Shown: piece by piece, positions 42,164-51,013 of the stretch
Layout: every line of letters starts with the position of its first letter
Position numbering within the stretch: position 1 is the first letter of the stretch
Source of the DNA: Paenibacillus aceris
GTDB taxonomy: Bacteria; Bacillota; Bacilli; Paenibacillales; NBRC-103111
DNA: 64,000 bases
Reading direction: 5' to 3'
Assembly: GCF_017874035.1 (NCBI RefSeq)
Contig: NZ_JAGGKV010000023.1
Span: forward strand, 1-64,000
Program-made: the position numbers and the translations under genes
The notes under the pieces: model-generated
The model's database searches: none
The model's input: only the letters and a program-made list of their open reading frames with translations
Told to the model about the DNA's origin: nothing

Positions 42164-42823
42164 CTACCTCTTAGCAATTCGCAGTTTTTTTTCGATAAAG
42201 TACTGCAGCAGCATGATGGAACTGGTCATGGTTAAGTAAATGGCGCCCGCCACTCCAAGCGTCTCCACGACACTGTACGTACTGTTGTAAGCTCGTTGTG
42301 CACCCAGCATTAAATCCGGCACGGTAATGATTGAAACAATCGCTGACTCCTTCAGCATAATGACACAATTGTTAATATAAGGCGGTGTCAACAACCTGAC
42401 TGCTTGCGGAATGGTAATGCGAATCATCTTCTGAAAAGGATTCATCCCGATTGAATCCGCCGCCTCCAACTGACCGCGATCCACGGACATTAAGCCTGCA
42501 CGAATAATTTCCGACTTAAAAGATGCCGAATTGATCGACATGGCCGCAAGTCCTGCGATAAACGCAGGAAGCTTGAGACCGAACGGCGTTGCATAATACA
42601 GCCAGAACAGGGTTAACATTAAGGGGGTTCCACGGAACACCCACACATAAACGAAGGCAATGCCGCGAAGCACGCTGATGCTGGATAGCCTCATCAAAGC
42701 AATAAAGTAGCCAAGTACCGTTGCGCACAAGATGGCTAGTATGGAAATTTTAAAAGTCGTCAGCGCCCCCTCAAGATAGAGGGGCATATAATTGGATACG
42801 ATGTCCCAGTCCATGCCAATCAC
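42164..42823 (-). CDS. Polar amino acid ABC transporter permease
   Basis: A 219-residue permease of the HisM/GlnP type with five transmembrane segments, the amino-acid family signature FRGTPLMLTLFWLYYATPF, and the EAA loop EAADSIGMNPFQKMIRITIPQ. The frame opens at GTG 42823, with an ATG three codons later; no strong ribosome site decides between them. A single permease gene suggests a homodimeric channel. It lies between the binding protein and ATPase genes. Confidence 0.93.
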   Translation of the reverse strand: MIGMDWDIVSNYMPLYLEGALTTFKISILAILCATVLGYFIALMRLSSISVLRGIAFVYVWVFRGTPLMLTLFWLYYATPFGLKLPAFIAGLAAMSINSASFKSEIIRAGLMSVDRGQLEAADSIGMNPFQKMIRITIPQAVRLLTPPYINNCVIMLKESAIVSIITVPDLMLGAQRAYNSTYSVVETLGVAGAIYLTMTSSIMLLQYFIEKKLRIAKR

Positions 42824-42845
42824 TCATTTTCTGCTTATTTTTAGG

Positions 42846-43736
42846 TTACTTCGGAAGTGGCGCACCTACCCATTTGGTAGCGAGCTTATCAATCGTCCCG
42901 TCCTTCATCTTCTCTTCAATAAGGCCATCGATGATTGCTTTTAATTCAGGTTCGTTTTTGCGTAAACCAACGCCCATATTTTTCACGGCCGCAACTTTCC
43001 CAACCAATTTAAGCGGCTTCTCGCTCTTATCATTTTTGATGTAATCATTTGCAGCAATATTGCCTACCGCATAAAGATCAATTCGGCCCGCTTTAAGATC
43101 TGTAAATGCCTCCGCATTTCCCGGGTATTCCTTAAGCTCCTTGAATCCTCCGAATTCCTTAATGACGGTATGTGTCGCCGAGCCGCCAATGACGCCGGTG
43201 ATCAGGCCGTTTAGCTTCGTTACGTCCTCTACCTTCGTACTATCCTTTAAAGTGACTGCAACCGTACCATCTTTGCCATAAGGGATTGAGAAATCAATAC
43301 TCTTCTTTCTCTCATCCGTTTCGGAAAGTGCGGACATGACAAGATCGAATTTCCCGGCAACCAGACCCGGAATCAGTCCTGCGATATTTCCCGGTACGAA
43401 TTCAACTTTTACTCCAAGCTTCTCCGCAATCATCGTGCCGATATCAATATCCAGACCTGTAAGTTGACTTTGCTCATTCATGAAGGTCATAGGGCGGAAG
43501 TTGCCGCTTGTTCCAATAACAAGTTTGCCATTCTTTTTAATCTGTTGAACGGTTTGTGAAGTTACAGGTGCATTTGTTGCTGCTATTGCGGGTGATGCTG
43601 TTCCTGCTGCCTGCTGCTCGGAAGGCTTTGCGGATGTACCTGTCGTCGTTGCTTTGGTACCGCAAGCTGCAACTAAGAAAAGCGACGTAATGACCAAACC
43701 CATACTCATCCATTTAACTCTTTTCATTCTCCTCAA
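42846..43736 (-). CDS. Amino acid ABC transporter substrate-binding lipoprotein
   Basis: A 296-residue lipoprotein with lipobox LFLVAAC near residue 25, a Thr/Ala/Pro linker to about 65, and an SBP_bac_3 domain: KLVIGTSGNFRPMTFMNEQSQLTGLDIDIG, FDLVMSALSETDERKKSIDFSIPY. The SE/DxRKxxIDFS motif is the standard amino-acid binder segment. It is the first gene of the operon, behind a TATAAT promoter with TCACAAA repeats, and divergent from the PucR-type regulator. Confidence 0.95.
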   Translation of the reverse strand: MRRMKRVKWMSMGLVITSLFLVAACGTKATTTGTSAKPSEQQAAGTASPAIAATNAPVTSQTVQQIKKNGKLVIGTSGNFRPMTFMNEQSQLTGLDIDIGTMIAEKLGVKVEFVPGNIAGLIPGLVAGKFDLVMSALSETDERKKSIDFSIPYGKDGTVAVTLKDSTKVEDVTKLNGLITGVIGGSATHTVIKEFGGFKELKEYPGNAEAFTDLKAGRIDLYAVGNIAANDYIKNDKSEKPLKLVGKVAAVKNMGVGLRKNEPELKAIIDGLIEEKMKDGTIDKLATKWVGAPLPK

Positions 43737-43768
43737 CCCCCGTAATGTATGTTGTCTTGATATGTTAG

Positions 43769-43774
43769 ATTATA
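43769..43774 (-). promoter_or_regulatory. -10 element of the amino-acid ABC/hydrolase operon
   Basis: The minus strand reads TATAAT, about 30 nt before the binding-protein start. No good -35 lies 17 nt away (ATGTAA). One TCACAAA repeat (43777-43783) sits between the -35 and -10 positions. Confidence 0.55.
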
Positions 43775-43776
43775 TA

Positions 43777-43847
43777 TCACAAAAATCCAATTTACATTAG
43801 AGTTTCTTCACAAATCTACCTCAATCTATTTGTGATTCTTTCACAAA
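43777..43847. promoter_or_regulatory. Candidate PucR operators (three TCACAAA repeats)
   Basis: TCACAAA occurs at 43777, 43808 and 43841, spaced by 31 and 33 bp (about three helical turns). The third copy is part of a perfect inverted repeat TTTGTGA-N5-TCACAAA (43829-43847). The sites fill the divergent gap between the PucR-type gene and the ABC/hydrolase operon. Confidence 0.5.
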
Positions 43848-44000
43848 CACATTCACTATATTGCGGTAATATTCAACGCCTCATTAGGTTTCACCTCTAT
43901 ATAAGGGCAAAATATTTAGTAAATATCGCCAAAATTTTTCTTTCATCACCGCCATTTATATGTTAGGTTTATTAACAATATAATCGAGGAGGTTATGAAC

Positions 44001-45590
44001 ATGAATGGAATCAGCGTGAGCGAATTAATCGCACATAAGCCTTTTTTATTCGGAGAAGACCCCATCATTAGCGGTACCAACGGTTTAAACCGTCGTATTA
44101 CGAACGTGAATGTGATGGAAGTGCCCGATGTTTTCAATTGGGTACGACACGGCGACCTGCTTCTAACAACCGCTTACTCGATTAAAGATAACCCAAATGC
44201 ACAGAATGAGCTGATTCCCAAACTTGCAGAAACAGGAATAGCAGCAATAGGTATCAAGACCAAGCGTTATCTCGAAACCGTCCCAAAGGAAATGATTGCA
44301 CTTTCTAATTCATATGAGCTGCCTATATTGGAGTTGGCCTATCAAATCGGATATTCCCAGACCATATCGGAAGTGCTCGAGGAAATTCTCAACCAGAGAG
44401 CAAATTGGCTTATGGAACAGCATCACAAGATCCAACTCTTAACCAGCACGTTAATTATGGGGGAAAACAGCAAAACCTTTCTTGAAACCTTTGCCAAAAG
44501 CACCGGTCTACACGCTGCCTTAATCACTTTTCAATCTGATGTGTATACCACCGATAGCACGTTTACGAAAGAATGGCCGGAAGCTAGAGACCTCCGACCT
44601 GTTGCACAAAATTCAAACGCCACAGCGTTTCCTTGTTATTGGATTGGCGATGACACAACCAAAATCTATTTGCCGATTGAGAAAAACAACGAAACCATGG
44701 CCTACTTTGTATGCTGGGGGTGCGTTCAATCAGAATTGGAATCGCTGCAGCTTCTTTTTCAGCACACAGTCAACTTACTTACCCTGCATCTAAGCAAACA
44801 ACATTCGCTGCGCAGTTTAGAAGATAATCAGAAAGATCTCTTTCTCAAAACCTGGATCCTTGGCGAAATCAACGATCCACAGACGATAGCGCTCCAAGCG
44901 GCCTCATGCGGGCTTCAACTGCAATCCAGTTACAGTGTTTGTCTTACCTCTCCGCTTCCACCCTTTTCAACACGAGAACTAATGAACATCAAAGCATATT
45001 GCGTCATCCAAGGCATTATCTTGCTTTCCATGGGGAATGAATGGGTTTTCCTCATGCCGAAGACGCTAACTAGTCAGAAAGACCTCTACGTTAAGCTCCT
45101 GTCCGAGCTGCATAAATGCTTGAAGCAGACGAGCATCCGCCTTGGTATCAGCAGCATGAAAGATATTTCAGATATGCACGAGGGATATAAAGAAACTGTA
45201 ACAGCACTAGAACTTTGGGATTTCATTCAGCCCGGTGAAACACTTTGTTACTATGAGCAACTAGGTATGTATCCAATTGTGCATGTGCTTTCCGATCAAG
45301 AATCAATCAAAAAGCAGTTATTTCAATACATTCAGCCCCTCTATACATATGATAAAGAAAATAATGCCAAACTTGTTGAAACCTTAATAACCTACTTGCA
45401 ATTCGGGGGAAACATTAAAGAAACAGCGAAGGCGTCATTTTGCCACTATAACTCCATTGTGTATCGTTTAGAACGGGTTCAAAGCTTATTGGGGATTGAT
45501 TTGAAGGATCCGGATGTGCGTTTTCAGCTGCAAATGGCTGTGAAGGTGTTCGCTTATTCCATAAAAAAAGGAACTATGATGGGTTCATAG
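44001..45590 (+). CDS. PucR family transcriptional regulator
   Basis: At about 529 residues, its N-terminal PucR sensor domain (residues 1-130) includes ISGTNGLNRRITNVNVMEVPDVFNWVRHGDLLLTT. A GGDEF-like CdaR middle region follows, and the C-terminal HTH_30 carries YLQFGGNIKETAKASFCHYNSIVYRLERVQSLLG. Such regulators respond to the small molecules whose catabolism they control. ATG 44001 has GAGGAGG 8 nt away; an ATG two codons earlier is too close. It is divergent from the ABC/nitrilase operon, and its stop codon lies inside the terminator of the convergent sugar-acid operon. Confidence 0.93.
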   Translation: MNGISVSELIAHKPFLFGEDPIISGTNGLNRRITNVNVMEVPDVFNWVRHGDLLLTTAYSIKDNPNAQNELIPKLAETGIAAIGIKTKRYLETVPKEMIALSNSYELPILELAYQIGYSQTISEVLEEILNQRANWLMEQHHKIQLLTSTLIMGENSKTFLETFAKSTGLHAALITFQSDVYTTDSTFTKEWPEARDLRPVAQNSNATAFPCYWIGDDTTKIYLPIEKNNETMAYFVCWGCVQSELESLQLLFQHTVNLLTLHLSKQHSLRSLEDNQKDLFLKTWILGEINDPQTIALQAASCGLQLQSSYSVCLTSPLPPFSTRELMNIKAYCVIQGIILLSMGNEWVFLMPKTLTSQKDLYVKLLSELHKCLKQTSIRLGISSMKDISDMHEGYKETVTALELWDFIQPGETLCYYEQLGMYPIVHVLSDQESIKKQLFQYIQPLYTYDKENNAKLVETLITYLQFGGNIKETAKASFCHYNSIVYRLERVQSLLGIDLKDPDVRFQLQMAVKVFAYSIKKGTMMGS

Positions 45591-45594
45591 TTCC
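45563..45594 (-). terminator. Terminator shared by two overlapping convergent genes
   Basis: GGAACTATGA (45570-45579) and TCATAGTTCC (45585-45594) form a perfect 10-bp stem with a 5-nt loop; the minus strand continues with seven Ts. Both stop codons, of the hydrolase (45587-45585) and the PucR gene (45588-45590), lie within it. Confidence 0.85.
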
Positions 45595-46193
45595 CTGTGA
45601 ATCGTAAACTGATGGTTTCCTAACTGAGGACTTTTCATCTCGATCACATCACCAATCTGACAAGATAGCGGATTTGCCGGTGTCCCTGTTAGAATGATAT
45701 CGCCTTTACATAACGTTGCCATACGCGAAATATGCGAGATTAACCAGTTTGCGGAGAATAGCAAATTCGCTGTATTGTCCTTTTGAACCAACTTCCCGTT
45801 AACCCACATTTCAAGATCTACATTGTAAGGATCGACATCGGATACCATATCGCCAATCGGTGTCATCTGGTCGAACAGCTTAAATCTTCCTGTATCAAAA
45901 TGTGCGCTCGCGGTAATATCATTTGCAATCGCAAAACCGGCGACAATGGATGGCACATCCTCTTCCGCTATGTTTCTGGCCTCTTGACCAATAATAACAG
46001 CCATCTCCACCTCACAGATGAATTCGGAGAGCAGGCCGGGCAAATAGATATCCGTTTCCGCCGTTAGGCTTTGCGGAGACTTAATAAACAGAAAGGGATC
46101 CTCTTCATGGGTAATACCTTTTTGTTCGCGAAAGGCCTTAAAGTTCGGTCCTACGCCAATGATTTTGCGAGTTTGCTTAAAGTACGAATACAT
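45585..46193 (-). CDS. Fumarylacetoacetate hydrolase family protein
   Basis: A 202-residue FAH-fold enzyme of the small YcgM/acylpyruvase type. Metal ligands are visible as Glu-x-Glu in FICEVEMAVIIG and Asp in GFAIANDITASAH. LILTGTPAN-type residues close the site (DIILTGTPANPL). It would cleave a 2,4-diketo acid to pyruvate plus a carboxylic acid, or tautomerise a keto acid. As the last gene after two SDRs and an aldonate dehydratase, it fits the final step of a diketo-hydrolase sugar pathway. It overlaps the PucR gene tail to tail by 6 nt. Confidence 0.88.
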   Translation of the reverse strand: MYSYFKQTRKIIGVGPNFKAFREQKGITHEEDPFLFIKSPQSLTAETDIYLPGLLSEFICEVEMAVIIGQEARNIAEEDVPSIVAGFAIANDITASAHFDTGRFKLFDQMTPIGDMVSDVDPYNVDLEMWVNGKLVQKDNTANLLFSANWLISHISRMATLCKGDIILTGTPANPLSCQIGDVIEMKSPQLGNHQFTIHREL

Positions 46194-46253
46194 ATGGATG
46201 AGATTACCCCCTTACTACGACACATGATCATCCTAGTATAAAGGTATGCTTCG

Positions 46254-48254
46254 TCATTGGCTATCCATTTGCTCACGTTCGAGTATCTCCAAATACGTAT
46301 GTCCGGCGTTCAGCACTTCAATGATGCGATCCACATCATAGATGCTTCCTCGCCATGTTCCCCCGCTTGCAGCCTGCAGAGCGGCCCATAGACGAGTATC
46401 GTCCGGCAGCTTAGGGTCAGGCATAAGTTCAGGATGAGAAGGACGAGCGGCCAGTATTACGGCACCCTCTTCAGGACTAAATCTCTCATCTTCTTGGCCG
46501 ATAAAATGGATGGTTCCTTCCAGTTGAGTAATATCGATGTTCACTTCCAGCAAATCCCCGTTACGCAGTTTTCCGATCGGTCCGCCGGCAAGCGCCTCAG
46601 GACCCACATGGCCGATACAAGCCCCTGTCGATACACCAGAAAACCGGGCATCGGTCAGCAAGATGACGTATTTGCCGAAGGGCAGATGCTTTAATGAAGA
46701 AGTAAGCTGGTACGTCTCTTCCATGCCCGTGCCGGATGGGCCTCTGCCGATTAGCACCATAATGTCGCCTTCGACGATGCTGCCGTCTTTAATCGCTTTA
46801 ACGGCCGATTGTTCAGTCGTAAATACTTTTGCACGACCAGTGTGGCGGTATACGCCGTCTTCTCCGACAACTTCAGGGTCAATAGCGGTCGATTTAATGA
46901 CGGAACCTTCCGGTGCAATATTTCCTATTGGAAATGTCACTGTCGACGTGAGTCCACGACTTTTGGATTTGGCAGGACTCATAATAATATCATCTGCGTC
47001 AATACCGTCCGTTTCCTTCAAATGTCGGCGGATCTGATGACGGCGCTCTGAGGATTCCCACCAATCCAAAACGGCGCCGAGGTTTTCACCTGTCACCGTT
47101 TTGACTGATTCATCTAGCAGCCCCAGCTTCCGTAAGTGTAGCATTACTTCCGGCACGCCCCCGGCCATAAATACGCGGACCGTGGGATGATACTCCGGAC
47201 CGTTCGGCAACACGCTGACGAGGCGCGGCACACTTTTGTTGATCCGGTTCCAGTCGGCCACGTCCGGGATGCGGCATTTCGCCGCATGAGCAACAGCGGG
47301 AATATGAAGCAGCAAGTTGGTCGATCCGCCGAAAGCAGCATGAACGACCATTGCATTTTGAATCGCGGCATCGGTCAGGATATGGCTCATGCGGATAGCT
47401 TTCGCTTGCATCCAATAGATGGCTCTCGCCGACTGCCTGGCGATATTGCGCCACAGCGCCTGCCCGGACGGCGCAAGCGCGGAATGCGGCAAAGACATGC
47501 CGAGCGCCTCTGCTACGACCTGCGCGGTCGCCGCCGTTCCGAGGAACTGACAGCCGCCGCCGGGAGTCGCACAGGTACGGCAGCCCATATCCGCCGCCTC
47601 CTGCAGCGAAATTTGTCCTTGCGCGTAGCGGGCGCCAATCGTCTGAATTTTGGCGGCATCTTCACCGTTCGTCGGGGGCAGGGTCACGCCGCCGGGAACG
47701 ATAATACCCGGCAAATCATGAATACCAGCAAGCGCGATCATTGTAGCAGGAAGCCCCTTGTCGCAAGTCGCGATGCCGATCACACCGCTGCGAGTCGGCA
47801 GGGATCGCACGAGCCGCCGATACACGATAGCAGCATCGTTGCGATACGGCAGCGAATCGAACATCCCCGTAGTACCTTGCGAACGGCCGTCGCAAGGATC
47901 GCTCACATAGCCTGCGAACGGTATCCCGCCCAGCTCGGTGACCTCCATCGCCGCCTCTTTCGTGAGGAGGCCGACTTCCCAGTGGCCAGTATGATAGCCA
48001 AGGGCGATGGGCGTTCCGTCTTCTGCACGTAACCCGCCTTGTGTGCTGAGAATAAGCACTTGCTTCCCATTCAAACGATCCGGCTTCCAGCCCATGCCTA
48101 CGTTCTGGCTCAAGCCGAACAAATCCCCGCTCGGCCAGTTGAGTAGCATATCGCTCGTCAGCGGCAGAGAACCCTGAGGACCTTCTGCTTGGGTTTGCAA
48201 ACGGTAGTTTTCCTTCTCGTCCTGACCCATTATATATGTCAATGCATCGCTCAT
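46254..48254 (-). CDS. YjhG/YagF family sugar-acid (D-xylonate-type) dehydratase
   Basis: A 666-residue IlvD/Edd enzyme. Its N-terminal half ([39 protein letters not shown]) follows E. coli YagF/YjhG almost word for word. The three cluster cysteines are Cys121 ([11 protein letters not shown]), Cys164 (ATCDKGLPA) and Cys235 ([10 protein letters not shown]). YjhG and YagF dehydrate D-xylonate to 2-keto-3-deoxy-D-xylonate. The substrate here may be xylonate or a related aldonate. About 47.4-48.1 kb is noticeably more G/C-rich than its neighbours, which could hint at acquisition. It lies 25 nt after the SDR gene. Confidence 0.92.
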   Translation of the reverse strand: MSDALTYIMGQDEKENYRLQTQAEGPQGSLPLTSDMLLNWPSGDLFGLSQNVGMGWKPDRLNGKQVLILSTQGGLRAEDGTPIALGYHTGHWEVGLLTKEAAMEVTELGGIPFAGYVSDPCDGRSQGTTGMFDSLPYRNDAAIVYRRLVRSLPTRSGVIGIATCDKGLPATMIALAGIHDLPGIIVPGGVTLPPTNGEDAAKIQTIGARYAQGQISLQEAADMGCRTCATPGGGCQFLGTAATAQVVAEALGMSLPHSALAPSGQALWRNIARQSARAIYWMQAKAIRMSHILTDAAIQNAMVVHAAFGGSTNLLLHIPAVAHAAKCRIPDVADWNRINKSVPRLVSVLPNGPEYHPTVRVFMAGGVPEVMLHLRKLGLLDESVKTVTGENLGAVLDWWESSERRHQIRRHLKETDGIDADDIIMSPAKSKSRGLTSTVTFPIGNIAPEGSVIKSTAIDPEVVGEDGVYRHTGRAKVFTTEQSAVKAIKDGSIVEGDIMVLIGRGPSGTGMEETYQLTSSLKHLPFGKYVILLTDARFSGVSTGACIGHVGPEALAGGPIGKLRNGDLLEVNIDITQLEGTIHFIGQEDERFSPEEGAVILAARPSHPELMPDPKLPDDTRLWAALQAASGGTWRGSIYDVDRIIEVLNAGHTYLEILEREQMDSQ

Positions 48255-48279
48255 CGCTGACTTCCCCTCGCTCGTCCTG

Positions 48280-49065
48280 TTATTTCCAACAAACGATCGT
48301 CTCGCCCGTTAGCGCATCGGATTGCGGACCGCATAAAAACATAACGATCCCCGACATATCCTCAGGCTGCGCCACTTTCTGCAAGCGCGAACGATCATCT
48401 TGCTCTGTCACCGTACGCGTCGCCAGGAAACGAGCCGTGTAGGTCGGCGCCGGAGAGATACAGTTGACGTTCACGTCAAACGGCCGTAGTTGCTCAGCTA
48501 AACTGCGTGTATATTGTGAAACGCCCATTTTGGCCGCTGCATAAATAATTCCCTCGCGAACGGGGATATGTCCGGCAATTGAGCCAACGTTCACAATTTT
48601 ACCGGTGCGGCGCTCACGCATATGGTTGCCGGCAAATTTACAGGCGTACATGGTTGACAGCAAGTTACGATCCACTACGGAACGGATATCCTCGACAGAA
48701 ATATCCAACGCATCGTTTGGATCCGGACGCGGTGTTTGCAAGCCGATGTCTCCCCCGGCATTGTTCACTAAAATATCAATCGAACCGAGCGCTGCTATGG
48801 ATTGTTCAATGAGCGCTTTGACTTGCTCCGCATCGGATAACTCCGCCGCAATGAAATGGGCTTTCACGCCATACTTAGAAGCGATTTCCCGCGCTACTGA
48901 ACTGCCGGATGGCGCCTCGTTAAAGCGTGCCGCTGCTTCTTCATTCACATCGTGAATAATGACATTCGCGCCCGCCCGCGCCAAATCAACGGCATACTGC
49001 TTCCCAAGCCCTCTGCTGGAACCGGTTACAAGAGCATTTTTACCTTTCAGATCAATCGTCGTCAT
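48280..49065 (-). CDS. Short-chain dehydrogenase of the sugar-acid operon
   Basis: About 261 residues from the ATG behind GAGGTGATCAGG. The cofactor loop is TGSSRGLG at residues 14-21 with NNAGGDIG near 95; the catalytic Ser is in NVGSIAG and Tyr/Lys in YAAAKMGV. An insertion after NNAG ([15 protein letters not shown]) is longer than in simple FabG proteins. In the pathway it would oxidise either the sugar C1 or the C4 hydroxyl of a 2-keto-3-deoxy acid. Which of the two SDRs does which is not readable. Confidence 0.87.
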   Translation of the reverse strand: MTTIDLKGKNALVTGSSRGLGKQYAVDLARAGANVIIHDVNEEAAARFNEAPSGSSVAREIASKYGVKAHFIAAELSDAEQVKALIEQSIAALGSIDILVNNAGGDIGLQTPRPDPNDALDISVEDIRSVVDRNLLSTMYACKFAGNHMRERRTGKIVNVGSIAGHIPVREGIIYAAAKMGVSQYTRSLAEQLRPFDVNVNCISPAPTYTARFLATRTVTEQDDRSRLQKVAQPEDMSGIVMFLCGPQSDALTGETIVCWK

Positions 49066-49091
49066 CCTGATCACCTCATGGGATTAGTGAG

Positions 49092-50063
49092 TTACGCATA
49101 GCGCTGGATAATGCTTGATAAATAAGCCAAGCCAGAATTCAATTCTTCTAACTCGTAAGCAGCGATGTCATCAGAGGACGCTCCCTTTTCCAATGGTGTT
49201 CGCCAATCACCTTTGTTTCTCGCATGGTCCTCGACAAACCGCAAAAGACGAGTAAGCTGCTGGGCCGAACGTTCCGGGTATTCGGTCCAAAAATCTTCCT
49301 GCAGCACACGCACATGCCTCGCTTCCAAGGCACCGTGTTCGATCGACATTGTAACCTGCGGATTGATTTCGTTAAAGATTCGCAGCAATTCGGAAAAGTT
49401 GATAACCCCTTGTCCAAGCGGCTTACGTACTAACCGGTATCCTTCTTCCGACGAATAAATGGCGTATTCTTTGAGATGGACATTTTTCACATAAGGGGCT
49501 ACCCGGTGAAAGAATTCAACCGGCTCTTCGGCTGTCGCCAGCGGATTACCGGTATCGAGAGTAATTCCAAATTTCTCAGAGCCAATGCTTTCACATAGCC
49601 ATAGCAGCTCTTCAGAAGCTAAGTCCTGGTGGTTCTCCACCGCTAAATTAGCGCCAGCTGGGTTTGCCGAATCCATCACTTCTTGGAAAGAACGGAGGAT
49701 GGATTGCAAGAAAGGTTTCCATGATCCCACCATATGCCTGCGGTCACCGCCGAACTTCGCTCCGCCTACAACTGTTCTTACTGTAAGGGCACCAACTCGG
49801 TCAGCCAACTGTAGCACTTCCTTCAATTGATCGGGGTCGAACCCTCCAGCGGCAACGTTTATGAACAGCCCTTTGCCTCGCGCATAATCAGCCACCTCGT
49901 CGGTATCGCTGCTTTTTAGAATATCGAACGGGATCTCGCTGCCCTGAAGCCCGTAAGTCTCGGCCATCTGCAGAAGTTCTTTCGCCGTAATGCATTTCCG
50001 GTTAGCTGACGGGTGAATTCCCATCGCAAAGACAGTTCCATAAGCCGTAAGTCCGAATCTCAT
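49092..50063 (-). CDS. Sugar phosphate isomerase/epimerase-like TIM barrel
   Basis: About 323 residues of the AP_endonuc_2/xylose-isomerase-like fold. Metal-site residues are visible in NLAVENHQDLAS (Glu), GITLDTGNPL (Asp), VKNVHLKEYAI (His) and VTMSIEHGAL (Glu). It is an epimerase/isomerase for a free sugar or keto acid. The second of two ATGs was chosen because TAGGAGG sits 9 nt away. It lies between the two SDR genes of the operon, so it may interconvert the sugar before or after the first oxidation. Confidence 0.88.
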   Translation of the reverse strand: MRFGLTAYGTVFAMGIHPSANRKCITAKELLQMAETYGLQGSEIPFDILKSSDTDEVADYARGKGLFINVAAGGFDPDQLKEVLQLADRVGALTVRTVVGGAKFGGDRRHMVGSWKPFLQSILRSFQEVMDSANPAGANLAVENHQDLASEELLWLCESIGSEKFGITLDTGNPLATAEEPVEFFHRVAPYVKNVHLKEYAIYSSEEGYRLVRKPLGQGVINFSELLRIFNEINPQVTMSIEHGALEARHVRVLQEDFWTEYPERSAQQLTRLLRFVEDHARNKGDWRTPLEKGASSDDIAAYELEELNSGLAYLSSIIQRYA

Positions 50064-50087
50064 ATGCATATGCCTCCTAATTGATCC

Positions 50088-50855
50088 TTATTCAGACGTC
50101 CAACCGCCATCAATTACAATTGCTGAGCCCGTCATGAAATTGGACAGATCGGAGGCAAGATATATCATTAGCCCAGTAAGCTCCTCAGGCTTCCCCCAAC
50201 GCTTGATCGGCAGGTGATTCAGGAAGAATTGATTCGCTTCCGGATTGTTGATGACGGCTTGGTTGATGTCCGTAGCGAAAGGACCCGGGCAAACGGCGTT
50301 AGCTGTTATGTTATGCTCAGCCCACTCCAGCGCCATGACCTTGGTCAGTTGGATCAACCCGCCTTTACTGGAGCAATAAGCGGACCTCTCAGGGAGCGCC
50401 ACCGTACCCAGCATGGAGGCAATATTAATAATTCTTCCGAATTTTTGTTTGATCATTTGCGGAACGACAGCTTTGGCGCACAAAAAAGGCGCTTTCAAAT
50501 TTGTCGTCTGAACAAGATCCCAGCTTTGTTCGTCATAGTCGAGAATCGGCTTGCGCACATTGACTCCGGCATTATTAATCAAAATATCCAAGCGGTCAAA
50601 TGTGCCGACAGTTTTATCCACCACTGCTTGAATCTGACGAAAGTCCGTTACATCGGCTGCGAGCCCGAGCGTATCCCCGCCTGTTTCTTGGCGGATCACT
50701 TCCGCCGCCGCTTGCGCTTTGCGTTCATCCCGGCTCGTTACAACAACACTTGCTCCCGCATTTGCTAACGCGCGTGAAAACTCCAGACCAAGTCCCTGGC
50801 AGCCGCCAGTAATGAGCGCAACCTTCCCATCCAGCTTGAAATCACTCATAGACAT
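50088..50855 (-). CDS. SDR family oxidoreductase (gluconate 5-dehydrogenase-like)
   Basis: About 255 residues: cofactor loop TGGCQGLG near residue 16, NNAGVNVRKP near 95, Ser in NIASMLG, Tyr/Lys in YCSSKGGL, and the ending GSAIVIDGGWTSE. KduD/gluconate 5-dehydrogenase enzymes have this pattern. It is the first gene of the five-gene catabolic operon, following a TATAAT promoter with the conserved activator element. Start M (MSMSDFKLDGK) was selected with GAGGGG 6 nt upstream; the longer frame lacks spacing. Confidence 0.9.
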   Translation of the reverse strand: MSMSDFKLDGKVALITGGCQGLGLEFSRALANAGASVVVTSRDERKAQAAAEVIRQETGGDTLGLAADVTDFRQIQAVVDKTVGTFDRLDILINNAGVNVRKPILDYDEQSWDLVQTTNLKAPFLCAKAVVPQMIKQKFGRIINIASMLGTVALPERSAYCSSKGGLIQLTKVMALEWAEHNITANAVCPGPFATDINQAVINNPEANQFFLNHLPIKRWGKPEELTGLMIYLASDLSNFMTGSAIVIDGGWTSE

Positions 50856-50892
50856 GTACATCCCCTCACATACATATTTCTTATCGTCCTTA

Positions 50893-50958
50893 ATTATAAT
50901 CACGCTGTGAGTGGGTCTGAATGGAATATTTTTGGGAGCATCCGTAAATATTTTGTGA
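50893..50958 (-). promoter_or_regulatory. Promoter and shared activator element, catabolic operon
   Basis: The minus strand has TATAAT at 50898-50893. An element of about 40 bp covers 50919-50958; on the minus strand it contains AAAATATTTACGG and AAAAATATTCCATTC, a direct repeat of 22-bp period. The same element, at exactly the same 20-nt distance from a TATAAT, precedes the transporter operon at 59116-59180. AraC-type YesN regulators bind tandem half sites about 21 bp apart next to weak -35 sequences (here TTCAGA). Confidence 0.75.
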
Positions 50959-50969
50959 ATCCATACAAG

Positions 50970-51004
50970 AAAAAAACCTCACCCTCCCCCTGGAAGTGTA
51001 AGGC
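50970..51004 (-). terminator. Terminator after the YesN-type gene
   Basis: The minus strand forms CCTTAC (51004 onward) / GTGAGG with one G-U pair, followed by TTTTTTTC (50977-50970). It separates the regulator transcript from the catabolic promoter. Confidence 0.65.
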
Positions 51005-51013
51005 TTTCTTCAG

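Noticed and set aside
47187-48032. A 281-codon plus-strand frame antisense to the aldonate dehydratase
   Set aside because: It is long only because of the G/C-rich third positions of the real gene. The protein is Arg/His-rich without any domain, and the minus strand matches YjhG/YagF throughout.
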